DNA of 64,000 nt. Origin: Riemerella anatipestifer. GTDB lineage: Bacteria; Bacteroidota; Bacteroidia; Flavobacteriales; Weeksellaceae. Where the stretch lies: NCBI RefSeq assembly GCF_009670965.2, contig NZ_CP073239.1:186001-250000 (forward strand). Reading direction: 5' to 3'. The position numbers and the translations under genes are program-made. This document shows, piece by piece, positions 40,786-49,475 of this stretch (the stretch's first letter is position 1; each line of letters starts with the position of its first letter). A model generated the notes under the pieces. The model had not been told where the DNA came from. It did no database searches and worked only from the letters and a program-made list of their open reading frames with translations.

Positions 40786-41445
40786 TTATTTCAATTGAGA
40801 AGCATCTATACTCACATGTACCGTTACTTCATTTTTAATAACTCCATTAGCCACAGGCATTTGAAATTTAACTCCAAAATCTTCTCTCTTAATGTCGGTA
40901 GGCTCAGTTTTAATGCTTACTTTACCCTCCTCTACCTTTACATTAGCTTTAAATTGTACTGGTTTTGTAATTCCTTTAATCGTAAGATTACCATCTAAAA
41001 GAGTGTTATAATCTCCTTCGGTAGTTTCTGTAACCTTGGTAATTTCAAAAGATGATGTTGGGAATTTTTCTACCTCAAAAAAATCTTCATTTTTAAGATG
41101 ACCATCTAATTTAGCTGATTTTTCTGCATCATCTGTAATATCTCTGTTTGCTAAAGTGTTCATATTCGCTACGAATTTCCCACTCTCTAGCTTACCATCT
41201 TTTACTGTTACTTCCCCGCTCTCAAATTTAATATCTCCAAAGTGGCTGGTATTATCAGACTTTACTACTTTATAGCCTTTCCACTCTATCTTACTGGTTG
41301 CTGTATCTATGGCATATACTTGCCCCTCTTTAGTAGTGGTAACTTCATTAGACTCGCTAGTAAGAGGTTTATCTTTTCCGCAAGAATTTAGGGCTAACAG
41401 ACCAATGCTCATTGCAAAGAATAAGCTTAAAATGTTTTTCTTCAT
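40786..41445 (-). CDS. YceI-family lipoprotein
   Basis: A 219-residue lipoprotein with lipobox LALNSC (C22), an acidic linker and a YceI-like lipocalin fold (VYAIDTATSKIEWKGYKVVKSDNTSHFGDIKFESGEV...LSGKFVANMNTLANRD...HLKNEDFFEVEKFPTSSFEI...DGNLTIKGITKPVQFK). YceI proteins bind isoprenoid-like lipids in the periplasm. The C-terminus lacks the usual final short strand of the soluble form. It stands alone, convergent with mfd. Confidence 0.9.
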   Translation of the reverse strand: MKKNILSLFFAMSIGLLALNSCGKDKPLTSESNEVTTTKEGQVYAIDTATSKIEWKGYKVVKSDNTSHFGDIKFESGEVTVKDGKLESGKFVANMNTLANRDITDDAEKSAKLDGHLKNEDFFEVEKFPTSSFEITKVTETTEGDYNTLLDGNLTIKGITKPVQFKANVKVEEGKVSIKTEPTDIKREDFGVKFQMPVANGVIKNEVTVHVSIDASQLK

Positions 41446-41527
41446 TGTAGTTTGTATTTATTATGATTAAAGATATAGGGCTAATATAAGAATTTTTATA
41501 TAAATACACAAACAGATGATTTCTGCA

Positions 41528-42550
41528 TTAAGCCTTATCTAAGGTAAAAATAAAACTCGCTCCACTTAAATAGACACTTTTGGCTTCAATATTTTGCCCA
41601 TGAGCTTCTAAAATATGCTTTACAATAGCTAAGCCTAAGCCAGAGCCTCCATCTCTTCTGTTTCGGCTACTTTCCACACGATAGAAACGCTCAAAAACAC
41701 GAGGAAGTATCTCTGGTTTTATCCCCATACCGTTATCTTTAACCTCTACCACTACTTTATCTCTATGAACTGAAGTAATGACTTCTACCACTGCTTTTTC
41801 TCTATTAGCATAATGTATTGCATTAGAAACTAAATTGAGTAAAACTTGTGATATTTTCTGTTTATCTGCCAAAACCCATATAGTTCCATTACTTTTAAGG
41901 CTTAGCTGAGTGCCCTTCTTTTGAGCTTCTATATCTAAAAAGTCAAAGATTTCCTTTACCAAAACATTGAGGTCAAATTTTACAAATTCAAGAGTGATTT
42001 CGCCACTTTCAAAGCGGTTAATCATATCTAAATCTTTAACGATATTCATCAATCTATCTAAAGATTTATCTATACGATGCAGGTATTTATCTCTAATTTC
42101 TAAATCTTCCACACCACCGTCTATCAGAGTTCCCACATAGCTCTGTATGGAAAATAATGGAGTTTTGAGCTCATGCGATATGTTACCTATGTACTCTTTA
42201 CGGTAGCGTTCCATCTCCTTCATCATATCAATCTCTGAACTTGCCTTTTCGCTAAGTCCAGAAATTCGTTCGCCTAGTTCTTTAAAATTGATATTCTCAT
42301 CTTCAGTAGCAATTTCATCTGGTAGAATAGTAGAGATTTGCCTTATCTTTTCTTTACCATAAAATCTAAATAAAAAACTAACAATAGTATAGTTAATAAA
42401 GAAAATAACCGACAGAACGAATAAAATAACAATGAAACCTACATTATTAAACCAATCTTTAGTTTTTACATATTCAAATGCAAAAACTACCAATCCCATA
42501 GCTCCTGTGAGGCACAGAGATGCTACAATACTAAGTGAACTTGGTTTCAT
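41528..42550 (-). CDS. Sensor histidine kinase (PhoR-like)
   Basis: A 340-residue membrane kinase. Two helices at 7-27 and 36-58 are separated by a very short periplasmic loop, so the stimulus is probably not sensed by a large external domain. HisKA contains the phosphoacceptor H126 in GNISHELKTPLFSIQSYVGTLIDGG. HATPase_c carries NLVSNAIHYAN, VKDNGMGIKPEILPRVFERFYR and GSGLGLAIVKHILEAHGQ. It is encoded 11 bp after the response regulator. The architecture, and the TTAA array upstream, favour a PhoR-like phosphate sensor; the ligand is not proven. Confidence 0.88.
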   Translation of the reverse strand: MKPSSLSIVASLCLTGAMGLVVFAFEYVKTKDWFNNVGFIVILFVLSVIFFINYTIVSFLFRFYGKEKIRQISTILPDEIATEDENINFKELGERISGLSEKASSEIDMMKEMERYRKEYIGNISHELKTPLFSIQSYVGTLIDGGVEDLEIRDKYLHRIDKSLDRLMNIVKDLDMINRFESGEITLEFVKFDLNVLVKEIFDFLDIEAQKKGTQLSLKSNGTIWVLADKQKISQVLLNLVSNAIHYANREKAVVEVITSVHRDKVVVEVKDNGMGIKPEILPRVFERFYRVESSRNRRDGGSGLGLAIVKHILEAHGQNIEAKSVYLSGASFIFTLDKA

Positions 42551-42561
42551 TTTACAACTTA

Positions 42562-43239
42562 TTAGATAATCAATTTATAACCAATCCCTTTAAGTGTTTG
42601 GATACTTTTAGAGCCTAGTTTTTCTCTTAATCTTCGGATATGAACATCTATTGTTCGTTCTCCTACCACTACATCATTACCCCATACTTTTTCTAAAATT
42701 TCCTCTCTTTTAAATACTTTTTCTGTATTAGACGCTAAAAGATTTAGTAAATCAAACTCCTTTTTCGGTAAAATAAAACTTTCATCGCCTTTGGTTACCT
42801 TAAAATTATCTCTATCAATAATTAAATGCCCTATTTTTAGAATTTTATTTTTTTCTTCCACTTGTTGCGTAAGGTTCATTAGAGCATTCACCTTGGAAAT
42901 AAGTACTTTAGGTTTAATGAGCTTTACAATATAATCATTAGCACCTGCTTGATAACCCGCCAACTGCGAAAATTCCTCGCCTCTTGCAGACAAAAAGACA
43001 ATAAGACACCCTTCTAATGCAGCTATTTTTCTAATCTCTTGACAAGTCTCTATACCATCTTTGTCGGGCATCATAACATCAAGAAGAATAAGATGTGGAA
43101 GTATTTCTTTAGCCTTCTCTATACCTTCGTTTCCGTTATTGGCAGTGTGTACCTCATACCCTTCTTTCTTTAGGTTATAGGAAATAATTTCCAAAATATC
43201 AGGCTCATCATCTATTAGGAGTATTCTTTTGCCTTTCAT
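42562..43239 (-). CDS. OmpR/PhoB-family response regulator
   Basis: A 225-residue regulator. The receiver has the acidic pocket DDEPD, phosphoacceptor D54 in LLDVMMPDKDG and Lys in NDYIVKLIKPK. Here the proline that normally follows this Lys (K-P) is replaced by Leu. The C-terminal winged helix (LLNLLASNTEKVFKREEILEKVWGNDVVVGERTIDVHIRRLREKLG) is of the OmpR/PhoB class. It is divergent from the TonB-dependent receptor gene, with an array of TTAAN elements between them, and is probably autoregulated. Confidence 0.92.
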   Translation of the reverse strand: MKGKRILLIDDEPDILEIISYNLKKEGYEVHTANNGNEGIEKAKEILPHLILLDVMMPDKDGIETCQEIRKIAALEGCLIVFLSARGEEFSQLAGYQAGANDYIVKLIKPKVLISKVNALMNLTQQVEEKNKILKIGHLIIDRDNFKVTKGDESFILPKKEFDLLNLLASNTEKVFKREEILEKVWGNDVVVGERTIDVHIRRLREKLGSKSIQTLKGIGYKLII

Positions 43240-43264
43240 TTTTAGTTTTTATTAGTTAGGGGCT

Positions 43265-43389
43265 CAAATTTAATCATTTTTTAACTTAAAATTAACACGC
43301 TTTTGGTTCTTAATATAAAGTTAATATTTCCTATCATCTGTTAAACATTATTTAATACAAAGTTAAAATCTCCGAAACCTTAGTTTAAG
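43265..43389. promoter_or_regulatory. TTAA-element array in 11-bp steps (PhoB/PhoP-box-like) with divergent promoters
   Basis: TTAAT (43270), TTAAC (43281) and TTAAC (43292) form group one. TTAAT (43310) and TTAAT (43321) form group two. TTAAA (43341), TTAAT (43352), TTAAA (43363) and TTAAG (43385, two steps later) form group three. All steps are exactly 11 bp or a multiple within a group. OmpR-family regulators bind such direct repeats, for example the B. subtilis PhoP box TTAACA with 11-bp spacing. The regulator-gene -7 box TAAATTTG (minus 43272-43265) sits under group one. The receptor -7 box is probably TTTCTTTG (43401-43408), just downstream of group three. Confidence 0.65.
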
Positions 43390-43442
43390 CCATAAAATAA
43401 TTTCTTTGCACCAGTAAAAATGAATATCTAATAAGTTTAAAA

Positions 43443-46055
43443 ATGAAGTATCATAGGCTTAGTCTTGCAGTTTTGTTCTTATGTTCCTCTACAGGAATTA
43501 TTTTAGGACAAGTATCAAAAAAAGACAGCATCAAAAACGAAAAGAAAATAGATGGCGTTCAGCTAAAAGCTACCGTTAACAAAAAAACTGAAACCGCAGT
43601 ATTACAATCTATTAAAAAATCTAGCGTTCAGGTACAAGCCATGGGGGCTGAGGAAATCTCTAGGAAAGGTATTTCTAATGTGGAACAGAGTTTAACCAAA
43701 ATTACAGGAGTAAATACCGTAGAAGGCAAAGGGCTTTTTGTAAGAGGACTTGAGGAGAGATATAGCACCTTACTTATAAATGGATTAGGTTCACCTTCTA
43801 ACAACCCCTTCCAAAAAATTATTGCTTTAAAGCAGTTCCCAACCGATGTTGTAGGAAAATTGAATATTTATAAAACATTTAATAGCGACCTTTACGCCGA
43901 CTTTGCTGGTGCTACTTTTGATATAGAAACGCTATCCTACGATAAGCCTTTTACAAAAGTAGAATTTAGTATAGGTTTTAATAGTCAAACCACTTTCAGA
44001 GATAGATTTAAAATCAATGAAAATGCTAATTCTATCAATGGTTATCTAGGTCTAAACTCTAGAAATAGACAGCTACCTAGCGAGGTTAAAGGTTTCCGAC
44101 CGTCTAATTATATTTTCAATGGTCAAGAATCAGTTTCTTCTTTCAAAGACTCTTGGAATGTGGATAACATAAAGGCATTGCCTAATACAGGGCTTTCCTT
44201 GACGACAGCTCAGCGTTTTAAAGCTGGCTCTGGTAGAATTGGGTTACTTTTATCCTTAAATCAAGCTAATAAATATCAGTATCAAGAAGGGCATAATAAT
44301 CTATTTTTATTCTCAGGCTCTAATATTACCTATAACAATAAGCTCTACCAAAAAGAGTATGAATATGAAACTGAATCCTCTGCACTATTGGGCTTAGGCT
44401 ACAAAAACAAAGGTACAGATGTAATGTTGAATGCCATATTCCTCCAAAACTCTACCAATATCATACAGGATAACATAGGATATGTAGACCAAGGAAACTC
44501 TGGAGAAGGGCTATTCCGTGTGAACCAACAGGACATTTCTAGATTTACAGATATACAACTTATCGCCTCTCAAAAACTAGGCAAAAGACATCTCATAAAG
44601 GCTGGTGGTAGCTGGGTAAATAACCTTTATCAACAACCTGACAGAAAAATATTCTCTGGAAACCCAGAAACTCCTAGCGATTACGATAGAATAAGACTAA
44701 GCTACGGTGGTAATAACCTTATACGCCAATATCTAGATGTAAGTGGTAAAAATTATCTTTCCGCTTTTGCAGAATATAAATTAAGTCTCGACGAAAAGAA
44801 TGATAGAAAATCTTACCCTATAGAACTGAGTTTAGGATATAATGGCTTTATGGATAGAAGAAGTACCTCGTACAGATTTATTTACTCTGTTTTCAACAAT
44901 AGTGCTTCACCAAGTGGAAGAACGGTTATCATAAATCCAGATACCCCACAAGATACCTTTAACCAATCTGCACTTAATGGGTTCTTTAATTATAGAGAAG
45001 GGTCTAATGTAGTATACAGAAACAACATTTATCAGTTTGTAAACGCTGGGTATGCCAGTATAGACTACAAACCAAACGACACTTGGGACATTATTTTAGG
45101 TGGTAGAATAGAGAATAATATGAATATCACTAGGTATAAAGAACTTTCTAATTCTATCAACGGACCTTTCTTAAACCTTACTAGAAATCAGTATTATTTC
45201 CTACCGTCCCTATCGGTAAAAAAGGAGCTTAACTCTAAAACTAACCTAAGATTTGCCTTCAGTAAAACTATTACAAGACCTATCTTAATAGAGTATATGC
45301 CAATTACCTACATCAATCCTAATAATGAGAATATCCTAGGTAACCCAAGACTTACCAATAGTGAAAACTATAACTTTGATTTCAAGTACGAGCTATTCCC
45401 TACAAAAGATGAAATATTCGCTTTTGGTATCTTTGGAAAGAAAATCATCAATGCCATAGAGAAATCTTATACTGCCTCTGCAAACTCTAATGGGCAAACC
45501 ATCACCTTTTTTAACGCTTCCGAAGCTAATCTAGCAGGGATAGAGCTAGAAGGTATTATCAACTTGAGAAGAATTTCAGAAAACCTTTCTCCTTTTTCTT
45601 TAGGTGTAAATACTACTCTAATGTACTCTGATGTTAAGCGTAGTAGCCTACAAAAAGAGCAAGAATCTGACAGACAAAAAGGTCTAAAAAGAGGCTTACA
45701 AGGTGCAGCACCATGGACAGTAAATGCAGATTTAAAATATGAACGAAAAAATGCTCAAAATTTAACTCAGACGGCATCTCTAGTATATAATGTTTCTGGC
45801 TCTAAAATTCATACATTAGGCTCAATTGGTATAGACCACATTTATGAAAGACCTTTCCATAAGCTAGATTTTGTTTATCAGAGAGAACTCTCTAAACAAT
45901 GGAAAGCCAAGTTCAGTGTCATCAACCTACTTAATAGTAAATACAAACTTGAGTATGGAAACAATAACGATGTAGAAGTAAAAGCTGAAAACTTTATACA
46001 TACAGACTACAGAAGAGGTACTAACTTTAATTTTTCAATAGAATATACTTTTTAA
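43443..46055 (+). CDS. TonB-dependent outer-membrane receptor
   Basis: An 870-residue TonB-dependent receptor. A signal peptide (MKYHRLSLAVLFLCSSTGIILG) is followed by the plug domain (KKIDGVQLKATVNKKTETA; GISNVEQSLTKITGVNTVEGKGLFVRGLEERYSTLLINGL) and a 22-strand-like barrel ending NFSIEYTF. Transports an unknown ligand with ExbBD-TonB energy. Unlike SusC homologues it has no carboxypeptidase-like N-terminal domain. It is 25 bp upstream of a beta-helix-like lipoprotein gene, a likely outer-surface partner. The adjacent PhoB-like regulator and TTAA array suggest expression under phosphate limitation. Confidence 0.88.
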   Translation: MKYHRLSLAVLFLCSSTGIILGQVSKKDSIKNEKKIDGVQLKATVNKKTETAVLQSIKKSSVQVQAMGAEEISRKGISNVEQSLTKITGVNTVEGKGLFVRGLEERYSTLLINGLGSPSNNPFQKIIALKQFPTDVVGKLNIYKTFNSDLYADFAGATFDIETLSYDKPFTKVEFSIGFNSQTTFRDRFKINENANSINGYLGLNSRNRQLPSEVKGFRPSNYIFNGQESVSSFKDSWNVDNIKALPNTGLSLTTAQRFKAGSGRIGLLLSLNQANKYQYQEGHNNLFLFSGSNITYNNKLYQKEYEYETESSALLGLGYKNKGTDVMLNAIFLQNSTNIIQDNIGYVDQGNSGEGLFRVNQQDISRFTDIQLIASQKLGKRHLIKAGGSWVNNLYQQPDRKIFSGNPETPSDYDRIRLSYGGNNLIRQYLDVSGKNYLSAFAEYKLSLDEKNDRKSYPIELSLGYNGFMDRRSTSYRFIYSVFNNSASPSGRTVIINPDTPQDTFNQSALNGFFNYREGSNVVYRNNIYQFVNAGYASIDYKPNDTWDIILGGRIENNMNITRYKELSNSINGPFLNLTRNQYYFLPSLSVKKELNSKTNLRFAFSKTITRPILIEYMPITYINPNNENILGNPRLTNSENYNFDFKYELFPTKDEIFAFGIFGKKIINAIEKSYTASANSNGQTITFFNASEANLAGIELEGIINLRRISENLSPFSLGVNTTLMYSDVKRSSLQKEQESDRQKGLKRGLQGAAPWTVNADLKYERKNAQNLTQTASLVYNVSGSKIHTLGSIGIDHIYERPFHKLDFVYQRELSKQWKAKFSVINLLNSKYKLEYGNNNDVEVKAENFIHTDYRRGTNFNFSIEYTF

Positions 46056-46080
46056 TTAAAACTAAATCAATCTAATAAAA

Positions 46081-47298
46081 ATGAAAAAACATCTTTTATC
46101 ATTATGCTCTTTAGCACTTGTATTATCTGTAACTTCGTGTACTATTGACATTCGTGAAGACAATGATACTCCTACAAGTACTGGAATAGAAAGCACTACA
46201 GGAAGCGTGATGGAAGGTTCTGGAAGCCTTAGCGGAACTATCACTAAAGACCTTCTAATCAAAAAAGGAAATTATACCATAGATGGTGTAGTAAAAGTAG
46301 CTAGTGGCGTTACACTTACCATAGAACCTGGAGCTGTATTTGTAGCTAACTCTTCTAACGATACCAGCTTAGTAATTCTTCAAGGAGCTAAAATCAATGC
46401 ACAAGGGACTGCAGACAACCCTATCGTATTTACATCTAACACCAAAATCCCTGGAGATTGGGGCGGAATTTCAATCTACGGTAAAGCACCTATCATTGCT
46501 TTAAACGGAGCGAAAACTGCTATTTCTGAAGATGGTAACAACCTACAATATGGAGGTGATGATGCCAATGATAACTCAGGTGTGATGAAGTTTGTAAGAG
46601 TAGAATACGGTGGTAAAAAAATCGGAGATGGAAAATCAGAAAACAACTCTATGACTTTCTATTCTGTGGGAGCAGGTACTGTACTAGAAAACTTAGTAGC
46701 TTATAAAGGTACAGATGACGGATTTGAGTTCTTCGGAGGTACAGTAAGTGCTACTAACCTTGTTTCTTATGGAAACTTTGATGACTCTTTCGACTGGCAA
46801 GATGGCTGGTCTGGACAAAACAATTCTAATTGGTTTGCGTACCAAACGAAAGTAGGTAACTTTGGTATGGAGATAGAAGCCTCTTCTAATAAAAATAATA
46901 CAGCTCCTAAAATTAATGGTATCACACTTATTAGAGAAGCTGGTACTAAACCTGAAGTAGAAGGCTCTACAGAAATCTCTGCTATCCAGTTCAAAAAACA
47001 AGGCTCTGGAATATTCAAAAATGTTTATATAGACGGATACAAGGATAACAATGGGAAGAAAGCCTATGCGGTACTTATCCAAGATAAAGATACCCAAAAC
47101 GATCAAGTGGCTACCAACAATATTAAAGTAACACCTATCAACTATCTAAACTCATCTAATCCTGCTGTGTGGGGCTATGGTTACGCCAATGATAACCCAG
47201 CAAGTTTCACTTCTGATTCTTCGGTTAAGAAGGTAAATCTAGTTTCTGGAGCGTGGGCAAATGTAGATGGAGTGGACTTATTAAAGGCTTTAAAGTAA
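46081..47298 (+). CDS. Lipoprotein, probable right-handed beta-helix, partner of the TonB receptor
   Basis: A 405-residue lipoprotein with lipobox LSVTSC (C20) and an acidic/Thr-rich linker. The body contains repeated turns typical of parallel beta-helices: VDGVVKVASGVTLTIEPGAVF, LVILQGAKINAQGTADNPIVFTSN, GDWGGISIYGKAPI, MKFVRVEYGGKKIG, FFGGTVSATNLVSYGNFDDSFDWQDGW. It has no SusD features. Cotranscription with the TonB receptor indicates a surface-exposed ligand-binding or enzyme role for the same substrate. No catalytic site was recognised. Confidence 0.7.
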   Translation: MKKHLLSLCSLALVLSVTSCTIDIREDNDTPTSTGIESTTGSVMEGSGSLSGTITKDLLIKKGNYTIDGVVKVASGVTLTIEPGAVFVANSSNDTSLVILQGAKINAQGTADNPIVFTSNTKIPGDWGGISIYGKAPIIALNGAKTAISEDGNNLQYGGDDANDNSGVMKFVRVEYGGKKIGDGKSENNSMTFYSVGAGTVLENLVAYKGTDDGFEFFGGTVSATNLVSYGNFDDSFDWQDGWSGQNNSNWFAYQTKVGNFGMEIEASSNKNNTAPKINGITLIREAGTKPEVEGSTEISAIQFKKQGSGIFKNVYIDGYKDNNGKKAYAVLIQDKDTQNDQVATNNIKVTPINYLNSSNPAVWGYGYANDNPASFTSDSSVKKVNLVSGAWANVDGVDLLKALK

Positions 47299-47337
47299 AA
47301 TATACTATAAGTACTAAAATTAAGTTTTTCATTGTAA

Positions 47338-47374
47338 AAAAGTTAGCTACCCCAAATTGGGATAGCTAACTTTT
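47338..47374. terminator. Bidirectional terminator between lipoprotein and FAD oxidoreductase genes
   Basis: AAAAGTTAGCTA pairs with TAGCTAACTTTT, and an inner CCCA/TGGG stem extends it across one mismatch to a short loop. T-rich sequence follows on both strands. Confidence 0.85.
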
Positions 47375-47376
47375 AT

Positions 47377-48420
47377 TTAGCTAAAAAAACGTAAACCATT
47401 AACTTCCTTAGGCAATTCTATTTGAGTTTGAGTAAAATCGTATAATATTTTAGAAAAATAGCTACCATTGAGAATCCCCCTTGCCCCTAATCCATTAAAA
47501 ACATACAAATTAGAATATACCTCGTGAGCTCCCAAAATAGGTCTTCTATCCTTAACTGTAGGTCTAAAACCATAACAAACCTCTTGTATTTCAAAATCAA
47601 ACGGATAAAATTCTTTCAGTCCATTTTCAAGTTGTTCTACGGCTTTAGTGTCTATTTTCTCATCAGTATTATCTCTATCATAGGTTCCTCCATAGTAGAA
47701 AGAATTAGTCTCTTCTAAAGGAAATAAAAAATGTTTTTTCTTAATAGTAACATCAGAGTATAGCTCTTTAGAAAGTTTTACTTTAAGATGATGCCCTTTA
47801 TTTGGATTTACCATAATATCCCTAAAAAAAGGATTATTTTTAACGCCTATCCCCTCCGCAAAAACAATTTTTTTATAAATCCAATCTTTATATTTATTAT
47901 TTTCCACATCAATTTGATTATAATCAAATCGTTCCTTTATCAATTTATTTTGACGCTCCAAATAGTGTAAATAATTACTAAAAAACAAAGGTACATTTAG
48001 CCTTGAAGACCTCAATACTTTACCTGTCTCAAAAGGATTTTCTACATTTTCTAATGTATAGAAATCATCACTCAAAAAAGGCTTCAAATCTTCCTTCTCT
48101 AGCCTTTTTTTCTTCCACAATTCTCTCTCAGATTCGTCATGAAATATCCTATGTATAGGGGCTTCTATTAAATAATTTGTACCTGTATAAGCTTCTATTT
48201 CCTTTATTGTATCTGTAAGAAATTCTATCTGCTCATTAGCCTTCCAAAAAGTGGTAAACTTCTTAAGAACTACAGGGTTTACAATGCCAGCCGATACTTG
48301 AGAAGCTCCTTTTTCACCATCTGAAAATAAAACAAAAGAGTGATTATTTTTCAATAATTGATGAGCAAAAAATAATCCAGCATAGCCATCTCCTACAATA
48401 ATATATTCTACATTTTTCAT
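47377..48420 (-). CDS. FAD-dependent oxidoreductase (DAO family)
   Basis: A 347-residue cytoplasmic flavoprotein. The dinucleotide-binding motif is VEYIIVGDGYAGLFFAHQLL with Asp in place of the second glycine context of GxGxxG, and the FAD-binding C-terminal motif is YVFNGLGARGILNGSYFS. The pattern SAGIVNPVVLKKF and FRPTVKDRRPILG matches DAO/glycine oxidase-like enzymes. The substrate is not evident. It follows gldN by 87 bp and is separated by a terminator-like hairpin, so it is probably an independent transcript. Confidence 0.85.
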   Translation of the reverse strand: MKNVEYIIVGDGYAGLFFAHQLLKNNHSFVLFSDGEKGASQVSAGIVNPVVLKKFTTFWKANEQIEFLTDTIKEIEAYTGTNYLIEAPIHRIFHDESERELWKKKRLEKEDLKPFLSDDFYTLENVENPFETGKVLRSSRLNVPLFFSNYLHYLERQNKLIKERFDYNQIDVENNKYKDWIYKKIVFAEGIGVKNNPFFRDIMVNPNKGHHLKVKLSKELYSDVTIKKKHFLFPLEETNSFYYGGTYDRDNTDEKIDTKAVEQLENGLKEFYPFDFEIQEVCYGFRPTVKDRRPILGAHEVYSNLYVFNGLGARGILNGSYFSKILYDFTQTQIELPKEVNGLRFFS

Positions 48421-48443
48421 AAAATCTTTTTCGTTTTAAACAC

Positions 48444-48471
48444 AAAACCCGAGCTTATGAACTCAGGTTTT
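48444..48471 (-). terminator. Terminator after gldN
   Basis: On the minus strand AAAACCTGAG pairs with CTCGGGTTTT (one G-U) over an 8-nt loop, followed by TTTTGTGTTT. It separates the gldKLMN operon from the FAD oxidoreductase gene. Confidence 0.65.
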
Positions 48472-48507
48472 ATTATGATACAAAAACATACACGGAACGT
48501 TTAAAAT

Positions 48508-49422
48508 CTAGTAGTTCCACATATCATTTTCCATTTCTAATATTTGGTTTTTAATTCTTTCACTTTCTTCCAACTGAGCCTCTGCATCATTGGGAATGTA
48601 ATCCTTAATTACCCCACTTCCTAATCCATTTTCAGACTTGTAAATGATAGAAGAGAACCTTCTCGCATTAAGAATATCATCAAAACTAATATCAGAAGAC
48701 AAATTTTTATTATTAAAAACTCTAGCATTTGCCGTAATCTGCCTAGCATCTGGATAAAACACCCAAAAAAGATCTATAAACTCCTCCTTATCAGCAAATT
48801 GTTGTCCCATAGTTTGAGGATCAGGTCCCATAGCAGCTATCCCTAAGAGACGGTATTTCATCTGCCCATCTCTTCTGTCAATGTACCACATACCTTTTAT
48901 TTTCAATAGTTTAACCTGTTCAGATTTTGTTTCGTAAACATCTGTACCAGCTTTTTTATCTTCATCAGAAACCTTCTCACCACTGTTGATTTTATCAATA
49001 AGCCAATCCGAAGTTACCACTCTACTCATTCTCTGTTGTATTTCTTCAGGTTTTAGCCTAGTAGTAAACATCTCATCATCATAAACCTCTTTTATTTTAC
49101 CACTATTGATACCATCTAATAACAACTGATACAAAGACTTATTCTGAGATACCAAACCATCTGAATTATAATAGAACGGCTGATTTATTTTTTCGTTCAT
49201 ATCTATAACTTCCCATACAACCATACTCCTAAGAATATCCTTATCCTCTATATAGCCGTAGTCTAATGGTTTTACTTCTGTAGATATTATTTCGTCTCCT
49301 TTCTGAGCCTGATTATCTTCTCTTAACTTTCGAAATTCCTCAGGAGATTTCGCATTAAGAATATTCTGTGCCCAAGCAAAACCAGAAGCTAATATGAAAG
49401 CACTAAAAATGATTTTTTTCAT
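48508..49422 (-). CDS. gldN: Type IX secretion / gliding motility protein GldN (PorN)
   Basis: A 304-residue exported protein with a signal peptide (MKKIIFSAFILASGFAWAQ). It forms the periplasmic ring of the T9SS with GldK. Characteristic regions are VKPLDYGYIEDKDILRSMVVWEVIDMNEKINQPFYY and VKLLKIKGMWYIDRRDGQMKYRLLGIAAMGPDPQ, and FWVFYPDARQI...ARRFSSIIYKSENGLGSGVIKDY. It is last in the gldK-L-M-N operon (53 bp from gldM). Confidence 0.95.
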   Translation of the reverse strand: MKKIIFSAFILASGFAWAQNILNAKSPEEFRKLREDNQAQKGDEIISTEVKPLDYGYIEDKDILRSMVVWEVIDMNEKINQPFYYNSDGLVSQNKSLYQLLLDGINSGKIKEVYDDEMFTTRLKPEEIQQRMSRVVTSDWLIDKINSGEKVSDEDKKAGTDVYETKSEQVKLLKIKGMWYIDRRDGQMKYRLLGIAAMGPDPQTMGQQFADKEEFIDLFWVFYPDARQITANARVFNNKNLSSDISFDDILNARRFSSIIYKSENGLGSGVIKDYIPNDAEAQLEESERIKNQILEMENDMWNY

Positions 49423-49475
49423 TGGTACTATTATTTTATTTTTCCTTATTACTAAGGAATCTCAACTTTATAAAA

